NCBI RefSeq assembly: GCF_000737515.1
Contig: NZ_CP006589.1
Span: 1-14,081, forward strand
DNA length: 14,081 nucleotides
Direction of reading: 5' to 3'
Source: Hymenobacter sp. APR13
GTDB lineage: Bacteria > Bacteroidota > Bacteroidia > Cytophagales > Hymenobacteraceae
Numbering within the stretch: the first letter of the stretch is position 1; every line of letters starts with the position of its first letter. The translations under genes were made by a program, and so were the position numbers. The notes under the pieces are model-generated. The model saw only the letters and a program-made list of their open reading frames with translations. It did not search any database and was not told the DNA's origin. Positions 1-7,621 of the stretch are shown piece by piece.

Positions 1-41
1 CAAAAGCATCTTACTGTCAGTAAGATGCTTTTGCGTTTTAC
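1..41. terminator. Junction palindrome, probable bidirectional terminator
   Basis: Positions 1-16 and 18-33 are a perfect 16-bp inverted repeat around one T at position 17. Positions 34-41 (CGTTTTAC) are the exact reverse complement of the last 8 bases of the window (14074-14081, GTAAAACG). If the ends are joined, the arms become 24 bp with no mismatch. The palindrome then lies between two convergent genes: the small (+) gene ending at 14068 and the methylase (-) ending at 69. T-rich runs (CTTTTG, GTTTTAC) occur in both outward arms, as expected of a terminator working in both directions. The pairing is seen directly; the terminator role is inferred. Confidence 0.8.
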
Positions 42-68
42 GCCGTGCTAGCGGACAAAACCTGTCCT

Positions 69-3000
69 TTAAACACCCAATAGGATGCTGTCAGCAAGAG
101 CCAGAACCTTAGCCAGTTCAACAGGATATTCCGCCTCAGGGCACAAGTGAGCCTGTTTGGCCAGCTCGCTTAGTTCGACGTGCCGAGGCTCCGCCGCATC
201 GTAAGGAGGCAAAGTCATGTGTTTGAACACGTCGCCTAATTGAATGGAGATATAGTGGCTTTCTATGTACTCTTTCACGCAAGGAGCATTGAGTAAGCCA
301 CACAGAAAATAGGCGGGCGCTTCCTCATAAAAATCAGCGAAAAACAGCTTGTGGTCAGGTATAAACGGTTTGTCTCCTTGCAATGGAACAGGTGCCGAAG
401 TCACCACAGCAGCCCCAAACTTGCCCTGCTCAGCCCATACCACTTTGTAAGGGGCAAACGTGTAATTGCCCACCGTGTAAATGGCATAGAATGGCGCGTT
501 TTTCATCCGAAGCCGGTAAGTAGAACGCCGTTCAAGCGTTGCCTGATAGGTTTCAAAGTACCGGAGGGTGAGGGGCAAAGTACCTTCTACTAAGTCAGCA
601 GCTGCCTCATAATGTCGGCGTAGAATGCCCGTATTTGGCACAAATACAAACCATTCGTGCTCACGAGTGAGGCGGCAAGGGGCAATATCAGATGCTCCTT
701 TAAGGAGCGGATATAGCAAATCCGGCTCGACCCAAAACCGACGTTTGGGGCCAAGGTCAGTCTTGCCCGCTTCCGGGCGAGTTTCTATCTGAACGCGATT
801 CAGCCCAGCATTTTCAGCTAGAATCGGCACGAAATAGATGCCGTTTAGGTCGGCCGTAATGCCCTTGCGGCCCTGTACCCAATCGCAAGTGCCTTGCAAC
901 ACGTCAAGCTGCTCATGGCGGCCAGGTGGGAGGATAGCCCAGGGCGAGCCAACTCCGCCTACTGGATTGGCCTCCATAGCCTTAAACTCGATGCGCGCCA
1001 TAACCTCCGCAGGCGAACTTGCGGCAGGGATATTTCTTGAAGTCGTTCCTATTCGGTCCCATACTCGATACGTCACCGGGTAGGGGTTGCGTCCGGTTTC
1101 TGTCTTTTGAAATACAGCGACAGCCGTACTATTCGCAGCATCTGCAAACGGTTTAAGTGCCTTTAAATCATCTATTTCAACGGGAAGCAGGTGCATCGTT
1201 TCGTTGATGCGAAAGCGCCGGAAGCCTTCCGACGAAGGATTTTGAAATAGTGTCTGCGTGAGTACAAACACTAGCTTGCCTTCTGGTTTCAACCACTTAT
1301 CCGCTACCGTATAAGTGATTAGCCCGGAAATATCCAGGGAGTTGCCCCCACTAAAAGGAGTAGAAGAGAAGATGTCATACTGCTCACAGGTAGGCTTTAC
1401 CCGTTCCCGGTAGAGTGATGGCAGGTTGGCCCAGCGCACCCATGGTGGGTTGCCTACTACTATATCAAACTGGCCAGCTGTGGCAGACCAGAAGAAATTC
1501 CGCACGATGCGAAACCAGATACCGTTCCAGTTTCGGCGGTGCAGGGCTAATACGTTGCCGTAGGTTTGACTTAGTGGCCCGGTCCAGTTGCTTACCTCAC
1601 TAGCCGTTAGAGCATGGCGACGCACCAAGGCTTGCAGCGCCTCAGCAGGTTCATGGTTCCGCTCGATTTCAGCCCCCAGAACAGTAAATACTCTATCAAG
1701 ACGCACCCGGTCAAGGGCAAGCTCTGCCGGCAAAACCACTTCTAGGTCGGCCACTTCCGAGCCAACCCGATAACGCACCACATCTTCCGCCTCGTAGGGC
1801 TGACGAGCCGGCGAGTACACCGCGTCAGCTAACAGTACAGGAACTTCAAACTCATGGCCAGGATTGGCGGCTAAGAGGTCGGCCACAGCGATTAGGTAGT
1901 TAACCCGTGCCGTTTGCACCGCCAGTGGGTTCAAGTCAAACCCCCACACCGTGTGCGCTAACTCTTGCAGCAATTCAAGGCTGCTGGTACCGGCAAGCAC
2001 TGCTGCAGCCCGTTTACGGCGGATTGCTTCGAGCAGAAACGACCCGGAGCCACACGTAGGGTCAAGCACGCGCACCCCCAACCACGAGGCCGGCGTTACC
2101 TTATCTACACTGTATTTTACCAGCCAGTCGGGAGTATAATACTCGCCCAGACTTTTGCGAAGCACCTCAGGAACAAGGTTTTGGTAGAAGCTTTTAAGTA
2201 CGTCGTTCGCTTGGGCAGCTTCTAGCTTATCGGTGCGATACAAGGAGAGCCTAGACAGTAAAGCCCGAATAGCGGCCAGTAGTGGCTGGCCAGCGTTGCC
2301 CTCTTGGAAAGCGGAGAGGTACCAGGAGAAAATAGCTTCTTCAACAAAACCCTTTACCCCAGCTGCATTGAAGTATTCGCCTCCCTCAACGTCGCGGGCT
2401 AACAAGTCAGGCAAAGCGGCTTCATCCTGAGCTAAGATGCTTTGGCTGAAAAAACGGAACGAGGTAAGCCCATGGCTCGCTATAATTTCAGCCGCCAGTA
2501 GCTTCATTAAAAGCGAGTTGTAGGTATGGATGATGAATAGGCTAGCCGGAATTAGCAACTCTTCCGGCACCTGCACCTGAAATCTGAGCTGCGCCTGACT
2601 CGCAGCAGCGGCCCGGCGAGCAGCATCCGAAATTTGCCCATAGAGTGTGCGCCACTCTTGGAAGAGCATGGTGATTTTGTTCCCATCTGGTTCAGCCAGC
2701 GCGGCCGAAAGCAGCGCTGCTAATTCCCGCATTACGGCCATACCTGCCGGGGAATTAGGGCCAAAGTCTTCTATGAGGTTTGAGCTAGTGACAGCCCGGA
2801 GGAAATTCGCCTGAATTGCGTCAACCACCAACCCCACGGAAGTAGCTGATAAAGGGTATAATGGGCCAGGCTCTAGCTGGCCATTTACCCACTGAGCAAA
2901 AGCTAGGTGTTCACCGTCAATAGCAATGCCTATGTAATTGCTAGCGTCGAGGCCATCCTGACGCGCTGCCCTTGGAATGTATTTGGCCAGGCGGTCGTCC

Positions 3001-3227
3001 ATGGCTTCCTTGAACTTAGCACTGTCCGTCCGGCCATAGAAAAGACCTTTATCCTTGAACTCAATAATGAGGTTATTGTAGCTAGAATCGCGGCGGCCAC
3101 GCTCTAAGTCGAAGGTGATACCCAGCGCCTGTTGTAGGGTAGTAACCCAACCAACGCGCACTTCCTCTTCATTTTGCCAATTAGAACTTTTGTCCCGTAG
3201 CTCTACAAAAATCTGTTCATTCGTCAT
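69..3227 (-). CDS. Type IIG restriction-modification enzyme (Eco57I-like, N6-adenine methylase fused to nuclease)
   Basis: A single polypeptide of about 1052 aa predicted both to cut DNA and to methylate adenine. Numbered from the ATG at 3227, a PD-(D/E)xK-like site lies near the N-terminus (D47, then LIIEFK with E56 and K58). A long helical linker follows, then GEYYTP (361-366), SAM-binding motif I VLDPTCGSGSF (387-397) and catalytic motif IV NPPW (593-596). The C-terminal third carries the 'LLYPLLKG' signature typical of the target-recognition part of this family. The frame also opens at a TTG at 3251, adding 8 residues; the ATG is preferred because the extra residues (MPRTSLPT) look unlike a domain start. 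No separate S, M or R subunit is nearby, which fits a self-contained type IIG enzyme. It is transcribed away from the RHH gene and ends at the junction palindrome. The target sequence cannot be read from the protein. A BREX PglX-like methylase is less likely, as no other BREX genes are present. Confidence 0.9.
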   Translation of the reverse strand: MTNEQIFVELRDKSSNWQNEEEVRVGWVTTLQQALGITFDLERGRRDSSYNNLIIEFKDKGLFYGRTDSAKFKEAMDDRLAKYIPRAARQDGLDASNYIGIAIDGEHLAFAQWVNGQLEPGPLYPLSATSVGLVVDAIQANFLRAVTSSNLIEDFGPNSPAGMAVMRELAALLSAALAEPDGNKITMLFQEWRTLYGQISDAARRAAAASQAQLRFQVQVPEELLIPASLFIIHTYNSLLMKLLAAEIIASHGLTSFRFFSQSILAQDEAALPDLLARDVEGGEYFNAAGVKGFVEEAIFSWYLSAFQEGNAGQPLLAAIRALLSRLSLYRTDKLEAAQANDVLKSFYQNLVPEVLRKSLGEYYTPDWLVKYSVDKVTPASWLGVRVLDPTCGSGSFLLEAIRRKRAAAVLAGTSSLELLQELAHTVWGFDLNPLAVQTARVNYLIAVADLLAANPGHEFEVPVLLADAVYSPARQPYEAEDVVRYRVGSEVADLEVVLPAELALDRVRLDRVFTVLGAEIERNHEPAEALQALVRRHALTASEVSNWTGPLSQTYGNVLALHRRNWNGIWFRIVRNFFWSATAGQFDIVVGNPPWVRWANLPSLYRERVKPTCEQYDIFSSTPFSGGNSLDISGLITYTVADKWLKPEGKLVFVLTQTLFQNPSSEGFRRFRINETMHLLPVEIDDLKALKPFADAANSTAVAVFQKTETGRNPYPVTYRVWDRIGTTSRNIPAASSPAEVMARIEFKAMEANPVGGVGSPWAILPPGRHEQLDVLQGTCDWVQGRKGITADLNGIYFVPILAENAGLNRVQIETRPEAGKTDLGPKRRFWVEPDLLYPLLKGASDIAPCRLTREHEWFVFVPNTGILRRHYEAAADLVEGTLPLTLRYFETYQATLERRSTYRLRMKNAPFYAIYTVGNYTFAPYKVVWAEQGKFGAAVVTSAPVPLQGDKPFIPDHKLFFADFYEEAPAYFLCGLLNAPCVKEYIESHYISIQLGDVFKHMTLPPYDAAEPRHVELSELAKQAHLCPEAEYPVELAKVLALADSILLGV

Positions 3228-3287
3228 TGTGGGCAGTGAGGTGCGAGGCAAAGTCTGGTGGGTTAAGTTTTCAGTCTATAGGACTAA

Positions 3288-3295
3288 CAAAAGTA
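3288..3295 (-). promoter_or_regulatory. Bacteroidota-type -7 box for the type IIG gene
   Basis: On the minus strand the bases read TACTTTTG, an exact match to the TAnnTTTG -7 element of Bacteroidota sigma factors. It lies about 60 bp upstream of the ATG at 3227, leaving an untranslated leader of roughly 50 nt. No clear -33 TTG is seen at the usual distance, so this rests on the -7 box alone. Confidence 0.5.
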
Positions 3296-3410
3296 GCAAG
3301 CTAAATCAGTTAGCGGTGTAACTGCAAGCACTTCCTAGATAGGCTAGGCCGTACCACTACGGTATAGGCAACGCGCCTATTGTATAGCGTATAATCTTGT
3401 AAAAAGCGGA

Positions 3411-3480
3411 TTTATAGCCCGATTGCATTGTGATAACTAAACCTAATGTTTAGTTATCACAATGCAATCGGGCTATTTAT
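3411..3480. repeat. Perfect 29-bp-arm palindrome flanked by TTTAT direct repeats
   Basis: Positions 3414-3442 and 3448-3476 are perfect reverse complements around a 5-base loop (CTAAT). The element lies in the 293-bp gap between the divergent type IIG and RHH genes, so no gene ends into it from either side and a plain terminator role is not obvious. The pentamer TTTAT occurs at 3411-3415 and again at 3476-3480, so the palindrome could be read as a short insertion with a 5-bp target duplication, though AT-rich pentamers repeat easily by chance. Other possibilities are a centromere-like or operator site for the adjacent RHH protein, or a replication structure. The inner arms contain CTAAAC/GTTTAG words that recur in the dyad at 3492-3514. 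Confidence 0.85.
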
Positions 3481-3483
3481 TGC

Positions 3484-3514
3484 TAGTTTAGCTGTTAAAC
3501 TAAACGTTTAACAG
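3484..3514 (+). promoter_or_regulatory. Putative promoter and operator of the RHH gene
   Basis: CTGTTAAAC (3492-3500) and GTTTAACAG (3506-3514) form a perfect 9-bp dyad around TAAAC, ending 6 bp before the ATG at 3521. Just upstream, TAGTTTAG (3484-3491) matches the TAnnTTTG -7 box at all but one fixed position. A dyad over the transcription start of a gene for a ribbon-helix-helix protein is the usual layout of autorepression. The dyad is seen; the promoter and autoregulation are inferred. Confidence 0.5.
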
Positions 3515-3520
3515 AACCCG

Positions 3521-4003
3521 ATGAGCCAGCCGAAGGCAGCAACAAAACCGGAGTTAGGTATAACTCCTGATGCAGGAGCCGCAACAGAACCTGAGTTGAG
3601 TTCAACACTTCCCGAAAACGCGGCAACAGAACCGGAGTTAAGTTTAACACCTGTTGAAGCACCCGAAACAAAGCCGGAACAAAACACAACAAAACCCAAA
3701 GCGAAAGGCGGAAGGCCCCGCAAGGCCCCAGATACCGGCCTTTGGGCTATTCGGGGGGTAGATTTGGAAACGCGGGCCATTGTAGAGAAAACGGCCCAGC
3801 GCGCCGGCAAGACGATGGGCCAGTTTGTCAATGAGGACGTGCGTTCCTTCTGTCAGGGCCAGCTCACGCAGTCGCAATTGCCAGCCAGCCCCCGCGACCT
3901 GCAGGTGCAGGTGGAGCAGCTGACCCAATTAGTCGAAGGAATTGCCGCCCGAATGGCTGAGCCCGCCCGCAAGGGATTTTGGCAGCGAGTATTCGGCAAA
4001 TAG
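3521..4003 (+). CDS. Ribbon-helix-helix DNA-binding protein with repetitive N-terminus
   Basis: A 160-aa protein in three parts. Residues 6-61 are four degenerate 14-residue tandem repeats (three start AAT[KE]PEL, the last PETKPEQ), likely disordered. Residues 63-68 (GGRPRK) resemble an AT-hook. Residues about 74-110 (LWAIRGVDLETRAIVEKTAQ through QFVNEDVRSF) look like a ribbon-helix-helix or Arc/MobC-like fold. The tail (about 125-147) could form a short coiled coil. Such proteins act as plasmid partition adaptors, copy-number repressors or mobilization accessories. No ParA-type ATPase is encoded here, so a classical ParA-ParG pair is not supported. It converges on the rep gene with only 8 bp between stop codons, and a dyad and long palindrome precede it. 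A role in plasmid maintenance or rep control is inferred; the exact function is unknown. Confidence 0.75.
   Translation: MSQPKAATKPELGITPDAGAATEPELSSTLPENAATEPELSLTPVEAPETKPEQNTTKPKAKGGRPRKAPDTGLWAIRGVDLETRAIVEKTAQRAGKTMGQFVNEDVRSFCQGQLTQSQLPASPRDLQVQVEQLTQLVEGIAARMAEPARKGFWQRVFGK
3536..3703 (+). repeat. Four tandem 42-bp coding repeats
   Basis: In-frame degenerate repeats at 3536-3577, 3578-3619, 3620-3661 and 3662-3703 encode four 14-residue units rich in Thr, Pro, Glu and Ala. Three begin with codons for AAT[KE]PEL; the fourth begins PETKPEQ and runs into the basic GGRPRK segment. Copy number may vary between relatives. Confidence 0.75.
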
Positions 4004-4011
4004 GAGCGAGG

Positions 4012-4986
4012 CTAACGAGCTTTGGCGGGCTTGTCAAACAGCGGGCCGTTGCTAGCTTTCTTGATACCCAGTATAGTCAGCAGCAGCCCCGAGAGGGAGT
4101 GTGATTTAGTGTGCTTGCCGGTTTTCAGGTCGTGCGCGAACTTGTTGCAGGCGGCGACGTGTGCCGGGCTGGCCAGGATTTGCGACACCAGTTCGGGCGT
4201 GGTGATGCTCAGCTGCGCGAGTAGTCGGCCAGCGTTCTCAACCTGGTGCGCGGCCACCCCCGGCAGCGATTGAGCCGCAGCCCCCAGGTCGGGCAGCGTG
4301 GCCACCACGTCCACGGCTTGCGGCTCGACCAGGAACACCACGTTTTTGAAGGCGCGGCCCTTTTTTTCCAGCGTGTAGCTAATGCTCAGGTCCGTGTGCT
4401 CGTTGATTTGCTTGACCGCCACATCCAGCACCTTCGCCTTAAACATGGCGACTTTGGTGTATTCCTCGTTGCCCTTAGCATCGACTAGGCCCAGCATTTT
4501 CTTGAAGTCCAGCAGGTCGAATTTCTTGGTTTCGCCCACGTCCTTCCATTGGCTGCAAAGCGTGTAGATGCGTTTGGCGTGCTTGCTGGTGAGCCGCAGC
4601 GCCGAGAGCAGCTCGAAGCTGGTGAAGTTGTTTTTGAGGTCGAACAGGTAGGGCCGGATAGATTCAGACAGCTTCACCTCGATACGTCCCTCCCCGGTCA
4701 TGTATTCGATGTGCTGAAACATCCACAATTGCTTGTAGCTCTTTTCCGTCAGCACCTCAAACATGCGGGAGCCCATTGCTTCCGTGGCTTTGCGCAGGTA
4801 GTTGTACGCGTATTTTTTGCCTGTAATCTCGCTTAAGTCCTTTACCACAATCTCATACACGCCGGAGGTATCATCTTTGCGCAGCTTGGATAGTAGGTAG
4901 AAAAACAGGTCTAACTGCAATTCACTGTACTCGTAACGAGCCGTTGTAATAGCGTTGTGGTGACGGACTTCCAGCGTCTGCTTCAT
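4012..4986 (-). CDS. Replication initiation protein, Rep_3/RepB family
   Basis: A 324-aa plasmid initiator expected to bind the iterons upstream of its own gene and open the origin. The N-terminus (VRHHNAIT...SELQLDLFFYLLSKL) and the stretch LTSKHAKRIYTLCSQW (about 132-147) are characteristic of Rep_3 proteins, which have two winged-helix domains (here roughly residues 1-120 and 125-225). The final 100 residues are a variable extension without a recognised domain. The ATG at 4986 gives a normal family N-terminus. A TAnnTTTG promoter box and a DnaA-box-like site lie just upstream, then five iterons, so initiator level and origin firing are probably coupled. The 3' end converges on the RHH gene with an 8-bp gap and no terminator between them, so the two transcripts could interfere. 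Confidence 0.93.
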   Translation of the reverse strand: MKQTLEVRHHNAITTARYEYSELQLDLFFYLLSKLRKDDTSGVYEIVVKDLSEITGKKYAYNYLRKATEAMGSRMFEVLTEKSYKQLWMFQHIEYMTGEGRIEVKLSESIRPYLFDLKNNFTSFELLSALRLTSKHAKRIYTLCSQWKDVGETKKFDLLDFKKMLGLVDAKGNEEYTKVAMFKAKVLDVAVKQINEHTDLSISYTLEKKGRAFKNVVFLVEPQAVDVVATLPDLGAAAQSLPGVAAHQVENAGRLLAQLSITTPELVSQILASPAHVAACNKFAHDLKTGKHTKSHSLSGLLLTILGIKKASNGPLFDKPAKAR

Positions 4987-5012
4987 AGTGTCAAGGGTTG
5001 CTGCTTACACAT

Positions 5013-5028
5013 TTATACACCAAAGGTA
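5013..5028 (-). promoter_or_regulatory. rep promoter -7 box and adjoining DnaA-box-like site
   Basis: On the minus strand, 5021-5028 reads TACCTTTG, an exact TAnnTTTG -7 match about 35 bp from the rep ATG. On the plus strand, 5013-5021 reads TTATACACC, one mismatch at the last base from the DnaA box TTATNCACA. The two overlap by one base, so DnaA binding could affect rep transcription. No clear -33 element is seen. Confidence 0.5.
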
Positions 5029-5068
5029 ACTATTGTCAGTAACTGTTTCTTTTACTATTGACCTTTCA

Positions 5069-5175
5069 CGAATCAAAAGTTTCCTTCAGACGAATCAAAG
5101 GTTTCCTTTTCACGAATCAAAAGTTCTCTTTCGCGAATCAAAGGTTTCCTTTCGCGAATCAAAGGTTTCCTTTAT
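5069..5175 (+). repeat. Five iterons, vegetative replication origin
   Basis: Five direct repeats of consensus CGAATCAAARGTTTCCTTT start at 5069, 5091, 5113, 5134 and 5155, with spacings of 22, 22, 21 and 21 bp, about two helical turns, so bound initiators would sit on one face of the helix. The third copy is the most degenerate (GTTCTCTTT). The array begins about 80 bp upstream of the rep start, the standard arrangement for Rep_3 iteron plasmids. Binding by the adjacent initiator, and copy control by handcuffing, are inferred. Confidence 0.92.
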
Positions 5176-5498
5176 GCGCTGTTACATTCTTTAAATCAAT
5201 TAGTTACGTGCTCTACAAATAGAACAAATAGCTCAAATAGCACAAATTGTGTTTCGCGCGAGGGAAAAAAGGCTTTTAAGGTGATGGTAGGGCGAAGCGG
5301 CGCAGCCCAAACAAAGACAGCAACGGCACAAGAAGCCGGTAATTTGCGCGCATTTTATAAACTGTATATTATTGGTAATCAATGGTATAACTCGCTATTG
5401 TTGAGCTTATTTGTGCGGCCTTGTACCCCTGTTTACCCCCGGTTTTTAGCCCCCTGTTGGGCTTCGCCGTACCGTAGGCCGGAGCTATCCTTTCCCCT
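5176..5498. other. Gap between iterons and coupling-protein gene, with AT-rich repeats
   Basis: The left part (5176-5280) is AT-rich and may be the unwinding segment of the origin. At 5212-5247 four 9-bp units in tandem end in ACAAAT, ACAAAT, TCAAAT and ACAAAT, a typical form for a DNA unwinding element. An open frame of 73 codons at 5281-5502 overlaps the next start by 4 bases but shows no protein-like features. TATCCTTTCC at 5486-5495, just before the ATG at 5499, resembles a degenerate -7 box, which would make the coupling-protein mRNA nearly leaderless. No clear terminator or second promoter was found. Confidence 0.5.
5212..5247 (+). repeat. Four 9-bp AT-rich tandem repeats, putative unwinding element
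   Basis: Units at 5212-5220, 5221-5229, 5230-5238 and 5239-5247 share the ending (A/T)CAAAT. They lie about 40 bp beyond the last iteron on the side away from rep. AT-rich tandem repeats beside iterons are commonly where the origin melts; that role here is inferred from position and composition. Confidence 0.55.
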
Positions 5499-7310
5499 AT
5501 GACGACGATTTTTTACTGGTTGGGCCACCTGGTTGAGGCCCTGATTTACGCGAGTATCGCGCAGCTCGCGGCGCGGCTGCTGCACCGGGCACTGCCCCAG
5601 GTATCCCGAGGCTTGTACCGAGCGGTCGGCTTGCGCCAGGCCCCGGACGACTGGCTAACGTCCTTTGTGCGTTTCGTGGGCCTGTTCCTGCTGGCCACCG
5701 TACTCGGCGGCGTACTTGGATTGGGCGGGCTCGTAACGTGGGCCCTGTTAGGCTGGCTAGGATACAGCGTTTTTCGCGCCGTTTCCGGCCCGCAGGAGGC
5801 CGCGGCGCCCGGCAGCGAGGACAACCCCCTGCACTTCGTGCTGCGCACTACCAGCGGCCCAAACGTGCGACTCGGCAACCCGTTCCGGGGCACCTTCATC
5901 GCGGGCGGCGCGGGCAGCGGCAAAAGCAAGTCGATTATTGAGCCCATCCTGCAGCAGGCGGGCGCGCTGGGCCTGACGGGCGTTGTGTATGACTTCAAGT
6001 TTCCCACGCTGGCCGAGGAAGTAGCGGGCAGCTACCAGGGGAGCCCCGTCACGCCCTACTTTGTCAACTTCACCGACCTGAGCCGAAGCCACCGGGTAAA
6101 CCCGCTCGCGCCCGAGCTGCTGGCCACCGCCAGCTTTGCCCGCGAGGCCGCGGCCACCATCCTGACCAACCTCGACGCCAAGGCCGCGCAGCAGCGCAAT
6201 TTCTGGATTCAGTCGGGCGAGGTGCTGCTGGCCGGCTGCATCTGGTATTTGCGCCGCAACCACCCCCAGCACTGCAGCTTGCCGGCCGCGGTGAGCCTGA
6301 TACTGGAGAGTGACGCGCCGCAGCTGCTGGCCACCCTGCAGCAGGACGAGGAAGTGCGCGGCCTGATTGCCTCGATTGCTAGCGCCAGCAAGTCCGAAAA
6401 CACCATTGCGGGCGTGTTCTCGACCATTCAGAATTACCTAGCGGTGCTCAACACGCCGGAGATTTTTTGGGTGATGAGCGGCGACCAGGTTCCGCTTGAC
6501 CTGAACCGCGCCGAGACGCCGGGCGTCCTGGTGGTGGGCAACGACCCGGCCCTGAGCACGACCTTTTCCCCGCTCATTTCCCTCATCGTGGCCACGGCCA
6601 TCAAGCGGCTGAACCAGCAGGGCCGCTTGCCGAGCCTGGTGCTCCTCGACGAAGCGCCCACGCTGTTCATTCCCCATTTTGCCCAGTTGCCGGCCACGGC
6701 CCGCAGCAACCGAGTGGCCACCGTGTACGCCGTGCAGGACGTGGCCCAGATGGAAGCCCTGACAAGTCGGCAGGAAGCGGAGATGATTCTAGCGAACTTG
6801 GGCAACCAGTTTTGGGGCCGCACCACCAACACCAGCACGGCCGAGCGGGTGAGCAAGCTATTCGGCAAAATCGACAAGACGTACTACGCCACCACGACGG
6901 GCCGCAGCAAGAGCAGCCCGCTGAACATCTTCAAGCCGAGCACCCACACGACGAGCAGCAGCACGTCGGCCAGCATCCAGCAGCGCGACAAGTTGGAGGC
7001 CCAGCAGGTGATGCGTTTCGGGGTGGGCGAGTTCGCGGGCCTGGTGGTGGAAAGCAGCCGCCCGGAGTTCCGCGCCACCTTCCGGGCCGAGCCGAGCAAG
7101 GCCGCGAAGATTGCCCCGTTCCAGGAAGCAACGGCCGACCAGGTGGGCCAAAACTTCGCCGCCATCAAGGCCCAGGTGCGCGCCATCGTCGCCGGTCCCG
7201 CGCAGGAGGCCGAGGCGTTTGCAATTGCAAAACCGGAGGCCCCGGCCAACCCCCCAGCCGCCAGCCAAGCCGCCACCGACGAGGACCACGGGCCGCTGCA
7301 TGGGCTGTAA
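5499..7310 (+). CDS. VirD4/TraG-like type IV coupling protein (conjugation ATPase)
   Basis: A 603-aa membrane-anchored ATPase that would link the relaxase-DNA complex to a secretion channel. Two hydrophobic stretches at about residues 58-73 and 77-95 are likely membrane helices, followed by a cytoplasmic ATPase. Walker A is GGAGSGKS (136-143) and Walker B is LVLLDEAP (380-387, D384/E385). The motif NTIAGVFSTIQNYL and the TraM-recognition-like stretch LLDEAPTLFIPHFAQLP...AVQD are typical of the TraG/TraD/VirD4 family. The C-terminus (from about 560) is Ala/Pro/Glu-rich and variable, where such proteins often meet their relaxase. The ATG at 5499 begins a plausible hydrophobic N-terminus. It precedes the mobilization genes on the same strand, separated by an inverted-repeat-rich region. 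No VirB-type channel genes are present, so it must work with a channel supplied elsewhere. Confidence 0.9.
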   Translation: MTTIFYWLGHLVEALIYASIAQLAARLLHRALPQVSRGLYRAVGLRQAPDDWLTSFVRFVGLFLLATVLGGVLGLGGLVTWALLGWLGYSVFRAVSGPQEAAAPGSEDNPLHFVLRTTSGPNVRLGNPFRGTFIAGGAGSGKSKSIIEPILQQAGALGLTGVVYDFKFPTLAEEVAGSYQGSPVTPYFVNFTDLSRSHRVNPLAPELLATASFAREAAATILTNLDAKAAQQRNFWIQSGEVLLAGCIWYLRRNHPQHCSLPAAVSLILESDAPQLLATLQQDEEVRGLIASIASASKSENTIAGVFSTIQNYLAVLNTPEIFWVMSGDQVPLDLNRAETPGVLVVGNDPALSTTFSPLISLIVATAIKRLNQQGRLPSLVLLDEAPTLFIPHFAQLPATARSNRVATVYAVQDVAQMEALTSRQEAEMILANLGNQFWGRTTNTSTAERVSKLFGKIDKTYYATTTGRSKSSPLNIFKPSTHTTSSSTSASIQQRDKLEAQQVMRFGVGEFAGLVVESSRPEFRATFRAEPSKAAKIAPFQEATADQVGQNFAAIKAQVRAIVAGPAQEAEAFAIAKPEAPANPPAASQAATDEDHGPLHGL

Positions 7311-7457
7311 GGCAGGCCCAGGCCGGAGCTAACCAGGTAGCATCTTTGGGGGATTCGGGCAGCGGCTGTTTGCTTACGGGCGACTGACAGAACCTATCCT
7401 TTTCGACCAAAACCCAGCCAGGTACGAACCCGCCCGCACCGCCTAAAAAGTACGTTC

Positions 7458-7569
7458 AGGATAGGCCGTAGGGGTAGCACAGAAAGGCGGCAGTACCAAG
7501 TGGGCCGCGGCTTTTCTTCCCTCTTGTTCACTTATCAAACCTCAGAGTTAGGCGGGTGGGGCCTATCCT
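7458..7569. repeat. Inverted 10-bp repeat pair
   Basis: AGGATAGGCC at 7458-7467 is the exact reverse complement of GGCCTATCCT at 7560-7569. Shorter copies of CTATCCT also occur at about 7395 and 5486, so the word may be a protein-binding site used several times in the transfer region. The arms are 92 bp apart. Confidence 0.5.
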
Positions 7570-7621
7570 AACGGCGCGGACGTACCCCTAACGTCGTCGT
7601 TCTGGAACAGAAGCGAGCAGA

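Noticed and set aside
69..3227. BREX PglX methylase
   Set aside because: The N-terminal D-E-K nuclease motif and the lack of any BrxA, BrxB, BrxC or PglZ gene fit a stand-alone type IIG enzyme better.
5281..5502. A 73-codon frame whose stop overlaps the coupling-protein start by 4 bases
   Set aside because: It has no recognisable domain, its composition changes abruptly along its length, and it crosses promoter-like sequence; overlap alone is not enough.
5476..7331. 12-bp direct repeat AGGCCGGAGCTA flanking the coupling-protein gene (5476-5487 and 7320-7331)
   Set aside because: Exact 12-mers are expected to recur a few times by chance in 14 kb, and no transposase or integrase is present, so a target-site duplication is not supported.
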